NCBI RefSeq assembly: GCF_015832195.1
Contig: NC_052026.1
Location: forward strand, 18,199,013 to 18,263,012
DNA length: 64,000 nucleotides
Origin: Motacilla alba alba
Taxonomy: Eukaryota > Chordata > Aves > Passeriformes > Motacillidae
Direction of reading: 5' to 3'
Shown here: one piece after another, positions 1-10,655 of the stretch
Position numbering within the stretch: the first letter of the stretch is position 1
How the letters are laid out: the number at the start of each line of letters is the position of its first letter
Made by a program: the position numbers and the translations under genes
The notes under the pieces: model-generated
The model's database searches: none
The model's input: the letters and a program-made list of their open reading frames with translations, nothing else
Told to the model about the DNA's origin: nothing

Positions 1-59
1 ATTGCCGGCGGTGTGGCATTGGAGGTGATGTGACCCTGTGAAAACTGATGCTGCTGGTT

Positions 60-155
60 TTACACAGCTCCGCTCCAAACTTCTCAAAGACGAGGATGGA
101 CGCGTTGGGAACGCCGGGAATTCCGGCACTTGCAGGCCTCGCGTGCTCTGCAGGT
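60..155. other. CpG-dense pocket
   Basis: About nine to eleven CpG dinucleotides fall in roughly 100-150 bases, against a mostly CpG-poor window. It is too short to call a CpG island, but it sits at the window edge and could be the flank of one lying outside the window to the left. No open frame or splice signal explains it. Confidence 0.45.
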
Positions 156-589
156 GGATTGGTATGTGGAGAGGTCACACCTAACCAACTTCTTAGGCCT
201 CTGGTGTGAAAGATAAAGCCATCTGGTCACCATTTGACAGCTGAAATTGTAATTACACCATTTGGCCTAGGAATTGCTGGCAGCCACCGTTTGAAGCTGT
301 CCCAGATAGGGATCGAGCCGTTCCACGGAAGCCGGGGCGCTGGAATTCATCTCTCCCCATCTCCCTGGCCCGCTTTTCACCTTCCCGAATTTATCTCCGC
401 AGATCCCTGGTCCCGATTGTGAACTTGGCAGTGGCTGTTTGGCGTGAATAACCCCAGTGGCCACTAACCAGGAACACCTGCTGGCCCCGTTACCCGGAAC
501 GGGAGGAGAAGATGGGCATCTCCAGCGGAATTCCAGCGCGGAATATGGAAGTGGTTAAAGGAAGACCTTCCCCGCTCGGGGTAGCAGAG

Positions 590-910
590 ATCTGAACCTT
601 TAAATTGCAGCCATTCCCGGCCTGACGATAAGTAAATAAACAATTCACAGCTGCGAGGGCTAAACACAGAACACATCTATCTCTCGCGGGCCTGATTGCT
701 GAACGAGTAATTAAGTGCGAAATGTGAGCCCTGGAAGTCACCGGGAGATGATAAAGGTCTCCAGTTGTAAATTAGCTGAACTCCTCGATTTTAACCCTTC
801 AGGAGCCCTTGGGTGGCACTGGGTGCCTCAGCGTGGCTCCAGTGCAATTTGCATGCAATTATTCCTGACATTTGCCCCTGGGAATATGGAGCTGTTATTT
901 TAACAAATTA
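590..910. promoter_or_regulatory. Candidate regulatory element with octamer site
   Basis: This is a non-repetitive stretch with a perfect ATTTGCAT octamer (POU-factor type) at 847-854, directly followed by GCAATTATTCC, which contains an ATTA homeodomain core. GATAAG and GATAAA motifs also occur. Single short sites are common by chance, so this is only a candidate. Cross-species conservation would decide it. Confidence 0.18.
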
Positions 911-1236
911 AAAAAACAAGGGAGGGAGTTGCTTTGTCTCTTCTCGCTGAGCTAAGGCAGGGCACCCTCGCAGTCCCAGCTCCTGGCTCTGCCACGGTGC
1001 TCGTCCATCACATTCCCCTGTCAATGTCCCTCCTGGCGATAGCAGAGGTGTCACAAACCCAAAATGCATTAAAGCCTCTGCTCAGGCTCTGAGATAAAGG
1101 GGGCTTCTGGCTGGGATGGGCAGATATCCATCAGTGCCTCCAAACTGTGCTCATTCAGGATTCACCTTGAGAATCAGGGTGTAATGAATGACCAGAGATT
1201 GAAGGATCACCACTTGTTAAGTAATTCATTAAAAGG

Positions 1237-1300
1237 GTTGTGGGGTTTTGCTTTCTTTGGTTGTGGCTGTGGTTTTGGGGTTTTTTTCCTTTTTATTTCT
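1237..1300. repeat. T/G-rich low-complexity tract
   Basis: Runs of T are broken by G (GGTTTTG, GGTTGTGG, GGGGTTTTTTT types) and end in T/C. It is the complementary form of the A/C-rich tracts at 26.9, 34.3 and 61.2 kb. Such tracts are probably decayed homopolymers; no gene is implied. Confidence 0.65.
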
Positions 1301-2043
1301 TATGAATGAAAACTTTACTTTTTATTTGATAGTTAGTTTTAAGGACTCAGCTCCTGCAATTTTATGACTATAATCAATGCATTTTCAGATGCATAACTAA
1401 TTATTTTAGCACACAATGAAAACTTTGTCAATGTCCAACAAGTGTCCAGTTTTCAACCCAAAGGACTGCTACCTACAAGATAAATAAAAAAAATTCAAAG
1501 TCGAATTTTAAAAAAATAAATAATACTTAAGCCATCCAATAATTTTTGAGTGCTGGATACCAACCTGACAACTTCTAGGGTTGATTTAACTTAATGGAGT
1601 TTTTCTCCTTAGTTGATTCACAGGCCGAGATGACCTACTTGATGCTGGAGCTGGATTTGATTTGAATCCTGGACTGTGATTCCATGGAGGGATGGATCTA
1701 TGGATCTGGATCACACTCAGATCACTCCACAGTTAATTTTTATGTGGACCAAATTAATTCTTGGGCTCTCTGGTGAAGGGAGAAAAGTAGGGAGTGATTC
1801 ACAGCAGGACCTCAGCTTCCTTCTCACTGAATCACCAGGTTTGTTTGGGACTGGCCTCTTTATTACAAATTTCTTCAGACTTAACTCCCAGACTTTCGCT
1901 TTTCTCCTGTTCTGAAGCAGCTGCTTATATTTTACAGCTTTTCCTGAAGCCATGGCAGGAGCTGTGCTGGAAATGGTGCCGTGGGAGTCTGTATCCCAGG
2001 CCAGGAGACCAGACATCAAATCCCTGGTGCATCTTGGCAGCTG
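1301..2043. other. AT-rich single-copy block, no gene
   Basis: It contains short A-rich runs near 1486-1525 and no recognisable repeat family. The open frames overlapping 1676-2210 on both strands (up to about 138 codons) give unrelated, low-information peptides and show no domain, so I do not call a gene. Confidence 0.6.
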
Positions 2044-2080
2044 GGAATGCTCCAGCAAACCAGGAATGCTCCAGCAAACC
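2044..2080. repeat. Tandem duplication, 19-bp unit, two copies
   Basis: The motif GGAATGCTCCAGCAAACC occurs at 2044 and again at 2063, giving a 19-bp period with about 1.95 copies and essentially no divergence between them. The identity suggests a recent local slippage or duplication event, possibly polymorphic. Confidence 0.85.
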
Positions 2081-5000
2081 CTGCCAAAGCAGCTGCTGGG
2101 AGCACATCACCAGCAGTGTAAATGGTAGGTGGGCTCAGAGGAGAACCAGCCGGGGATCTCCGTGTTGGGCAGAAGAGCCTTGTCTTTCCCCAGCCCCAGA
2201 GAATCCGTGAAAACCACTCAATTTCACACAGCTGCTTTGTTCAGAGCTGAGGCCACGCAGAACACGGCTCGTCCATTTTAGATCCTGCTTCCAGTGGGAA
2301 CTGGGCAGGGAGACAGCAAACTTTCAAACCCCAAGCTGTGAAGGAGCAAGAACACTCCTAAAATGTCCCTTCTAAAAGGGAGCCTCCCTTTTGGGTTTCA
2401 AATGCTGTCTTTGTTACCACCCTTGGTAACCTCGCTAGCAAAGAGCTGAATGTTATTAGAAAACAGCCGAGCATGGGTGGGAAGACAAGAAAACAAAAGG
2501 AAATGGAAGTCCTGGAAATTGATTTTCCATTTGAATCTTTTATTTTTCTTCTAATTTTTAATAAGACGTTTTATGAAGTTTATTGCACTGCTATCTATTT
2601 TCTTTTAGGGTGTGCTATCTTTTGTGACTTAGACTAAAATAAACCTCTAGTTGCTAATTAAGGATAGAAATGGAAATCCAAAGATTTGCTTCTCATCAAT
2701 GCCAAGCAGTAAATCCTTTAATGCTCTGGGATTTTGCTCTATAGCTCTAAATTTCCCATTGGTATTTAGTAATCTGCTGATTGCATTTACTTTAATTCTT
2801 TGGTCTTCAGCGTGTTCATGTTGAGGCACTCACTCACAGTAGCTCTGCGTGTTAAGGGCAGCGAGTTAAAAGCTGTAGAGGTTTTTTTATTAAATTCCAG
2901 CTCTGTTTTTCCTATTGAGTTCCCAACTACTGTGTTATATCACACTAATAGGAGTTGTACTCTGGCTGGACAAATGGCAGCGTGCTGCAGTGTCCTGGGG
3001 GAGCCATGACATCATTTTTAATTTGCTTATCTGGACTCGGAAAAATAGGAGGGTGTTTGGTGAGAAAGTGAATTTATTTTTGCTCCAGCTCACCTCTTCT
3101 TGCTGTGACGTTATGGGAACTGTGTCCCTGTGCAGGTTGCACCCACCGGCTGCTCCCTGGAGGTCTCAGATGTGCCCATTCCACCACCTCTGAGGGAACG
3201 GAGGGATTTAATGGCCCATTTTCCCATTTTCCCATTCCCCAGGAACTGAGGAGGAGAGGGCCACCATTTCCTCTAATGCATCCCTCAAGGTTTGCCTGCT
3301 GAGAGAAGCCAAGGAAACCTTCCAGGCAGTTTTGCGGTTGGGTTCCACAACCAACTTGACACTGGGATCAGCAAGAAAAGGGACTGGGGAAATTATTTGG
3401 AGCACCTTGGATACCTTTGGCTCTGTTTGGACTGCATTAGCTCAAATAGGATTTAATTGCTAATTTTTTTTTTCATTTCCTCATTCCAGCTGAGGCTGGA
3501 AAAGGTGTTTTATTCCCATGGGAGCTGGAAAAATGCTTCCTAACAGAGCTCATCTAACCTTTGCTGTGGGCGTCTCTTTTCTCATGGAATTAGGACAGGG
3601 GACAGGAATTTTAGAAGAGGAGAGAGCTTTTAAGTCGTATCATTCAGAGCAAATAGTTTAGATACAGATAATGTTGGATAAGTAGTTACTACATCATTAA
3701 ATGCTTTCTAATTTGATCCAAGTTTTTAGCATTTGCTGAAATAATGGCTGTGTCTTCTCCAGAAAGATAATTTTGACATAAAGCCTTTAATAACTCTGTA
3801 GAACTCGGCTCACTGGGAAATTTTATTTTCCCTAAGTGGAAGTCTGGCCCTTCTGTCCACTTGTTTTGCAATGAGAACCTTCAAAATGGAAGTGCAACAA
3901 CATTTTTTATCATTTATTTACTTATTGCACTCATTCCAGAGAATCACTTGTGAGCTATAACTTGCACTTGCACTTTCCCACCCCAAACACAAACACACAT
4001 TTAATTAATCTCACTGATGCTCTTTTAAGCTTCAAGTCTCAAAATCTGGATGTTTAAATCCTCTTTATCAATTTGGATAAACTAGGTTTGAAGAAGGGAA
4101 CCAAAGCTGTGTTTCCTGAGTGATTTAGGAAAAGAGAATCAGTCTCAGCAGCTTTCAGTCCAACCAGTGCCATAAGCTCCTGGCCACCTGGAACAGCTGA
4201 CTTGGCATTCCAAAGGCGAGTGAGGACCGAAGGCTCCAGCTCCCTGCAGTGGGAATGACCTCACAGCACGAGGAAGACCTGATTACATCACGGAGATAAC
4301 CTGTTCCCGTAAAAATAGCAAGGTCAGGGAGGCAATAAAGCTGTCAGCATGGCAATCACAGCTTGTGTTGCACCAGCTCCCCAGGCTGGGGAGCAGGAGG
4401 GTGGGGACCTCACAGCGAGGATGGCCACGTTTGGGTAAACAAACCCATGGCAATACCCCAGTGCTATTGTCTGCTCAACAGCTCTATTTGTGCCAGGGAT
4501 ATTTCCAGGTTAGCTCCTCCTAGGCCCATAAAAATCTTCATTTCATTCTTTTTGCTGCTCTTTTTTTCTTTTTTTTTCCCCCTGGATGCAATGATAGACG
4601 GAGTGCCCATAAAAACCTCACGGCTCCATGTAGGACATCCCCAAGCACCGAGCCAGGTGTGGAGCAACTGGTCATGGAACAGGCTTCCACCCAGGCCTGG
4701 GCTTGGCTCCAGCCCCTGGTCCAGTCGCTGGGATGCCTCACTCTTTGTTCACATCCAGCTGTGGGAATATCTCACACCAGAGGCCAGGCCGAGAATGCAA
4801 AGCCATCCAATCTCTCCAGCCAAGCAGCCTTGGGAGGTGCTCGTGGTGCAGGTGGCAGCACAGCCCAATATTTTCATTGTGCTGGGCTGGTTGGTTTTCA
4901 GCAAAGGAAGATGTTGTGGAGGGTTCACATCCTGTTGGTGCCTCAGATACGTTTCAGCTATTGCTGTTTTCCTTTGGATAGCGTGTCCCTTGGCTCAGCC

Positions 5001-6710
5001 TCCAGTTTAGCTGGCCTTGGACAATGGGTCAGAGTGATGCAACTGATTTGGGGACTTTCGGACACAAGTGTCAAACTGTGAGGTTTTGATAACGATTGAA
5101 CATGTGCAAAGCAGTGTCTAGGGATAAAACATTTCTTACTCTATCCAAAGGGAAGCATAAACTTGTGCCACTGATTATACAGCAAGGCTTTGTCTGTTAA
5201 ACACTGAGTCTTCAGCAAATTTGGGTGAAATTTTTGATTTTTAAGAAACTTTTCAGCTTAAAGCCATGCCAGGTGTTGAGCTCAGAGATGAGAAAGACCA
5301 AGAGAGGCATTGGCCTCATGTGAGTGAAATGTGGCTGCAGTCAGAGCAGCTGCCACTGCCTTGCACAGCTTTTCCCTTCCTTTGGTGCTGGCTCAGTGTT
5401 GCACTCAGAACAGCTCCAGGCAGTTATAACCTGAAATTCCTGACAGTTACATCCACCTCCTCCCATCCTGGCCAAGAAATCCATTTGGAAATGAAGCTTT
5501 AAATCCAAACTTCCATTGCTGTTGAAAAGGGTTAGACATGGGATGAGATTATGAGCAATCAGATGGGATAAAATTGGGGTTGACCAGAAAATTTAGTTGC
5601 AACTCAGAGAAAACTTCAGGAGTTTCTATAAGTATATTTGCTACTTTGCATAGTATTTTGTTATATTTTCACCCTTACTGATTTTGATGGGGCCCCAAAA
5701 CCAGAAATACTGTGAGATGAGGCTGTTTCCATGGACTGTTTTTGTTCTGTACTGGAGGGGAGAAAACCTGTTCTTGTAGGATTTTCATCTCAGAAAGAAA
5801 TAAGAAAAAAATAATTTGTTAGTGTTTTTCTAAATGGAATAATTAATCTGAAGCTTGCCGATCACCAAGTCCTAATTACATGCTGGTGTTAATTCCATTG
5901 ATTGTCCATAGGTGAGTCAGAGTTCTAAGGCAATGAAGGAATTAAATTGGAATGATTTTTCAGTTTTTTTGGGTCTATTTACAGACTGTGGTATGTCCAT
6001 TTGATCGAGTGCCAGAATGTGAAACTGAAACGCCAGTGTTTTCTTCTTGCTATAATTGGAATCTTTTAAGACAAGATTCCAATGTTTGAAGGTGTTCACT
6101 GCAAGGTTTTGGTTCTTTCCCATCAAGATTTCAATGCTAATACATAAAATATTAAACCCAACGTTGGCTGCCTTCCTCTTCCATCGAACTCAACAGGGAT
6201 TGAATTCTTTGATTTCTATCAGGACAATGTTTAGCACTCCTGGCTGCCCAAAACACACCGTGGTCCAACCACCTGCTCTGGATCTGATCTCCACAGGTGT
6301 TACCAGCCCTTCCCAAGCCCCCACTGGTCTGGAAACAGGAATTTCTCTCTTTTTATGAACAAATTATGGTGACCTGAAACACGACTGATACTTGGGGCTT
6401 CTTGGGAGCAGCCCTGTCAGGGAGGGAGCTGAAGGATGTTAATTTTTGGGATGATAACAACATCTTTTAATGAAAGGGAGGGGTTTGGCCTCCAAGGGCT
6501 TTGCCTGGGGGAGAGGGCGTGAAGGGGAGCAGCCCCTGAGCCCCGGGTTTGCCATGCTGGCTGGGAGGCCGTGAGAAGAATGGGGTTTGTGCCTCTGCCA
6601 AGCCCTTCCCTGCTGCTCTTGGAGAAACCAAGCTGCAAAAAGCTCTTTCCTGCAGAGTGTCGCAAGGACTGTCTTGAATTTGGCTTCAGGAAATGGTTCA
6701 ATTCTTCTGC
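2081..6710. other. Single-copy non-coding block
   Basis: No repeat family or gene is recognisable in this 4.6-kb stretch. The longest open frame (4363-5010, + strand, 215 codons) crosses a T-rich run at 4548-4577, which yields a Phe/Leu-rich segment. The rest is Trp/Cys/Ser-rich with no domain or signal sequence I can identify, and overlapping frames on both strands are similarly open. I regard all of these as chance frames. Confidence 0.6.
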
Positions 6711-6757
6711 TTTTTTTTTTTTTTTTTTTTTTTTTCTTTTTTTTTTTTCTTTTTTTA
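6711..6757. repeat. Poly(T) tract
   Basis: About 47 bases of T are broken by only two C residues (6736 and 6749). Read on the minus strand this is a long poly(A), but the flanking sequence shows no retroposon body or gene. It creates an artificial Lys-rich minus-strand frame (6417-6836). Confidence 0.9.
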
Positions 6758-7225
6758 CTCTAGCTTGCTCCACATTATTAAAAATAAATATATGATTTAC
6801 ATGAATCTGTTGCATGGGGCATGAGACCTGTATCACCTACAGGGATGGTGATGGGGAGGCAATTTCTCTGTGCTGGAGCAACCAGTCAGCCTTAGTTTAA
6901 ATCCCTTCCATCATCCAGTGCAACAATAATATCTTTTGGACAAGGGATTTTGGAAAAGTTGAAATGTTTGCTTTACAAAACAGACATAAAATTTCTCCTT
7001 CAAGGTGCTAACTTTGTGCTGAGCTGGTCCAAAACACGACTGCATCTGGCTGTGTCTCGTGTCTGCCACTAAAAAAATGTCCTAAATTCCAGACAACCTC
7101 TGGGGCTTTGAAATAAAACTCATTAATCCTGCATTTGAATTTAATATTTGAAATTTCATCCTAATCTTTTTTTTTCTTCCACATGAATTAACTTTAGAAT
7201 ACTTGGAAAGGAACACAAGGGTGGG
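6758..7225. other. Single-copy block, nothing recognised
   Basis: AT-rich sequence with no open frame of note, no repeat family and no RNA signature. Confidence 0.6.
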
Positions 7226-7274
7226 TTTTTTTCTTCTTCTTTTTTTTTTTTTTTTTTTTTTTTGAGAGAGAGAG
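7226..7274. repeat. Poly(T) tract joined to short (GA)n
   Basis: A T-rich run with a few C (7226-7263) passes straight into GAGAGAGAGAG. The junction resembles a simple-sequence expansion next to a homopolymer. Length polymorphism and assembly error are likely here. Confidence 0.85.
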
Positions 7275-9811
7275 GGATACAGAACATTCTTAACAAAGGG
7301 TATAAAATTAAACTAAATTTGACCTCTGCCTTTAGCAGATTTTCCACCTGGTCTGTGCAGGAAATCAACTTCTATATAGCAGCTCTTTCATAAGGAATAA
7401 CATACATGAGTCTGCAAGTGACAGTTTTTCTTGGGTGGACAACAATGTTAGTTACTTTTTATGATTAATTGATAAATGTTTTGATATGGTGCCTGGGCTC
7501 GGAGTCAAAAATCACTCCAGTTAGATGATCCAACACTTGGGAAGCTGAGCCAATTACAGCTCAGGCACAGTGAAAACAATTCTAAAATATTTCAGCCTAA
7601 AAATGTGCATAGTTGTTAAGGAATCTTACATGTGGGTGTATGGTGGTATCCTGAATTACAACGACTTGGTGGGCCAATTTCTTCAGGAATGCAGGGAAGC
7701 ACAGGGATTCGAGACTCTTGCATCTATATTTCAAAAGACTTGGGAAAACAGAAGAACCACATGGGCTCTTGTGGCTGGGCACGTGCTGAGGAAAACCAGA
7801 GCATGGGCCAAAATGTACTTTTAGTCCCTTGGGTTGCACAAATCCCTTTGCTTTTTTGGGAAGGTTTTAGGTTTCGAGTCTCCTTCCCTTGACTCTTAAC
7901 CTCCTCTGAGCTTGCTCTTTTCTTTTTTTAGGCTCCAGAACTTACTTTCTGCACCAGGCTTCCGACTTTCATCCTCAGATTTGCACCCTGATGGATTTTT
8001 AAATGGTCCGTGAGGAGCAGGATTTCATGTCTGTGATCAGGTTGCCCCTACCAGCAGGGTGGGCTGGACTCAGAGGTTTTAGGTATAGCCCAGCACCCAA
8101 AAAACTACATTAGACACAGCTCCTGGAGGTCCTCCAAAAGAATAAACTCGTTTGCAATCAGAGTTTATTTTCTCAGATTCTTGGAAGAAGGAAAAACACT
8201 CTATTTTTCTTTCTTCAGGTAAGTGAATACAGAGGCGTTTTTTTCAGTGGGATTTTGGGGTCATCAACCCCAAAATTTGATTACTCAAAGACCATTTGGA
8301 AAACTCCCTGTTGCAGGTTGCTGATGGCTTTGTGTGTGACAGAGCTGTTCCCAACAAAGTCAGTGGAAATAGAATATCTGTTTTCTCTTCTTGTTCCTCC
8401 AGCCTTCAGTTCCTCAAATGTCACATGGAAATTTTGAGGGACGCATGCCTGGAATTCAGGGCCACCAGAGATCTGGAAACTGAGGGGCAAATCCTGAACT
8501 TCTGAAATCTCAGGGGTTTTTGGCTGTTCAGCATTTTCCATGCAATCATCTAATCCTAGTCCCAAGCATCTCAATGTCTTCAATGGATTTTTACTCCAAG
8601 GCCAAGCTTCACTTTAGAAAAATTAATGGATACAGCTTCTGCTGGAGGCTGTTTGACATCACTAAGGCCATCAGCTTCTGAAAGGCTTCAAGATATTTGA
8701 ATAGAATTAGATCTAGGTATTACTCCACCTTTTTAGAGCCCTTGACTCTTGATATATTGTGAAGGAAGTGAGGAGAGCTGAAGAATATATTTTGAAATGG
8801 AAGAGCATCTTTCCTATCCTTGTTTTCCAGTGAAGATCCCATCTGCTGTGTGGTTAAAAATGCAATTTCCCCAGAAAATGTCTCATTTCGAGTATGATTT
8901 GAGTGGCATGACACCCCCTTCCCAACCCTCCCTCCATCCCTGACACCCTGTTTTGATCCTGGATCTAAACACAGTCCTGCTTTCACTTTATTTAACCCTG
9001 ATTTCATCACTGTTGATCCAAAAGGAAAATTTCCACCAGCACACTGTAAGCTTTACTGCTCGTGACTTCTTAATCATGCAGATTTTATTTCATGTTAAGC
9101 TAGCAACTGAACTCTTCTAATAAACAGAGCAAAATCTAATTAGGCTACTGGAGGGAAATAGAGGAATTTATACTCCTCCAGACACACAGACATTAGGAAT
9201 TCTGCCTCAAACATACAGCCAGGCTTCCTGGCAGCCGTCTCCCTCAAAGAGTGGCTAATGATCCTACTAATTTGCACTTAGCTGATACTGCGAGGAGTTC
9301 CTCACAGATGGAAAATATACTTCTTCCATGAGATCATACAGGGCAGCAGGGCCTCGTGGATTGTGCACAGAGAAAAAGAAATCCCAGCTCCTAATCCCAC
9401 GGCTCCCACTCCTCGCTGTGTGGTCTCTCAGTTTCTCCATGCACAATCTCGCTGTTCATTCATGGGCCCATGGTGATTACTCACTCCTTTTTCTGTGTTC
9501 CCAAAGCAGAAGGCACAATTAAAGCACTGAAACGCTGTGGTTAGAGACTCAACACTACCTCCAGAGCATCTGTGGAGAAGATTGACAGCACAGATGAATT
9601 TGGCTGATTTTTGGGCTGGTAATTATTTCAAGTATTGCTGGGGAGAGGGAGATCAGAAACCACCTGGCCTTGGGAAAGCCGACACCCACGGAAGGGGACA
9701 CATCTCCCCACAAGAGGCCACAGAGCCAGGCTACACCCAACCCCTCAGGGACGTCTCCATGCACACAATCACCCCTGCACACCCATGGTCCCTCCAAAGG
9801 GGGATGCTCCC
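7275..9811. other. Single-copy non-coding block
   Basis: No gene is recognised; the longest frames are about 100 codons. A perfect consensus splice donor (CAG|GTAAGT, GT at 8219-8220) is present, and a good polypyrimidine acceptor ends at 7931. No convincing acceptor-donor pair with an open exon links them. The 9040-9330 portion is listed separately as a homeodomain-core-rich stretch. Confidence 0.6.
9040..9330. promoter_or_regulatory. Candidate regulatory stretch rich in TAAT cores
   Basis: This non-repetitive segment holds a palindromic CTAATTAG (9136-9143) and several further TAAT or ATTA cores (near 9072, 9119, 9259, 9269), spaced over 290 bases. Homeodomain proteins bind such cores, but they are also frequent in AT-rich DNA. 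No transcription-start signal was seen. Low confidence; conservation would decide. Confidence 0.15.
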
Positions 9812-9962
9812 CAGAGTGGCGGTGGAGTCACCATCCCTGGATGCATCCAAAGAGCATGACACTTTGGGATATGGTGCAGTGGGCATGGTGGTGATAGCTC
9901 AAAGGTTAGACTGGATGGTTTGGGCGGTCTTTTCCAACCTTTCCAGCCTGTGATTCCATGAT
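9812..9962 (+). mobile_element. CR1 LINE fragment, 3' end, sense on + strand
   Basis: The sequence follows the CR1 3' region: GTGGAGTCACCATCCCTGGA, then ACTTTGGGATATGGT, GTGGGCATGGTGGTGAT, a degenerate 'GGACTGGATG..' block, GGTCTTTTCCAACCTT and a terminal GATTCCATGATA. Only the last 150 bases or so remain, so it is 5'-truncated and has no coding capacity. It belongs to the same tail type as the copy at 15835 and the scrap at 50911. Upstream limits are approximate. Confidence 0.85.
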
Positions 9963-10479
9963 ACCACCTCAAGATTTTACCCCTTACAACCGAAAGCAGC
10001 TCAAAAAGGCAGTGGGGTTAATCTTGGCCTCTCTGCTGGTTTGGGCTGGGGTTGATGTATCGTGTGAGGGGCAGGGAGTCCTCCAGCACATTCCCTCACT
10101 CTTCCCTGCAAAGGACATCCCAGATGTCCCACAGCAGTCCCAGCTGTCCACTGGCATTGGGAACCATGGGATATGTGTCCAGAATTGGCTGGGAAAGCGT
10201 GAATACCATGGAAGCAACAGGCATGCAACCAAGGCATGCAACCCTCCCCAGGAACTGGTGCTCAAGGCTCTTCCCCAAGCCTGTGTTTTCCAGCAGCCTT
10301 TTTTCAGAATGAGAGCTGTCATGTCCTTTCCGAAGACTGTGTAGCCCTTCCATTCTTGTTGGAATTGCTCCTATAAAACCATCAACCAATCCTTTGGCTT
10401 GAATGAAGGGCAGGGAGAGAACACAGGAGTAAATGTTAATAGAAAACCAGAACAAAAGGGGGTTGTTCATAAGCAAATA
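9963..10479. other. Single-copy spacer between two CR1 copies
   Basis: No gene is recognised. A small tandem duplication (13-bp unit AGGCATGCAACCA at 10219 and 10232) lies inside it. Open frames up to about 128 codons overlap on both strands and have no recognisable domains. Confidence 0.6.
10219..10243. repeat. 13-bp tandem duplication, two copies
   Basis: AGGCATGCAACCA starts at 10219 and AGGCATGCAACC follows at 10232 without a break. Both copies match, suggesting recent slippage. It is too small to imply function. Confidence 0.75.
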
Positions 10480-10655
10480 GAATCATAAAATTATAGGATC
10501 ACAGAATGGTTGGAGTTTGAAGGGACTTTAGAGCTCATCTTGTTCCAACCCCCTGCCGTGGGCAGGGACACCTTCCACTGTCCCAGGTTGCTCCAAGCCC
10601 CATCCAACCTGGCCTTGGGCACTGCCAGGGCTGGGGCAGCCACAGTTTCTTTGGA
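10480..10655 (-). mobile_element. CR1 LINE fragment, 3' end, sense on - strand
   Basis: On the + strand it reads as the reverse complement of a CR1 tail: AATCATAAAATTATAGGATCACAGAATGGTTGG, the 'GGGACTTTAGAGCTCATCTTGTTCC' block, CCCCTGCCGTGGGCAGGGACACC, CCTTCCACTGTCCCAGGTTGCTCC, and CCATCCAACCTGGCCTTGGGCACTGCCAGGG. The first 175 bases from the 3' end are kept. Beyond about 10655 similarity stops, so it is 5'-truncated. No coding capacity. Confidence 0.9.

Larger units (their letters stand above)
1..1236. other. Single-copy non-coding block, left edge
   Basis: No open frame here resembles a known protein; the longest is about 80 codons and several overlap on both strands, as expected by chance. 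CpG is dense in roughly the first 160 bases and sparser after. The part from about 590 to 910 is non-repetitive and carries an octamer site, listed separately. No tRNA or rRNA signature was seen. Confidence 0.65.

Noticed and set aside
4363..5010. Longest open frame (215 codons, + strand)
   Set aside because: It crosses a T-rich run giving a Phe/Leu stretch, has no recognisable domain, and other frames at the same place are also open. A frame this long can arise by chance in non-coding DNA of this size.
6417..6836. Lys-rich minus-strand frame (139 codons)
   Set aside because: The Lys run is the reverse of the poly(T) tract; the flanking residues resemble nothing known.
7908..8224. Good acceptor at 7931 and perfect CAG|GTAAGT donor at 8219
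   Set aside because: The implied 287-base exon would contain stop codons in the frames I read and includes ordinary AT-rich sequence. A nine-base donor match is expected about once in this much DNA on two strands.
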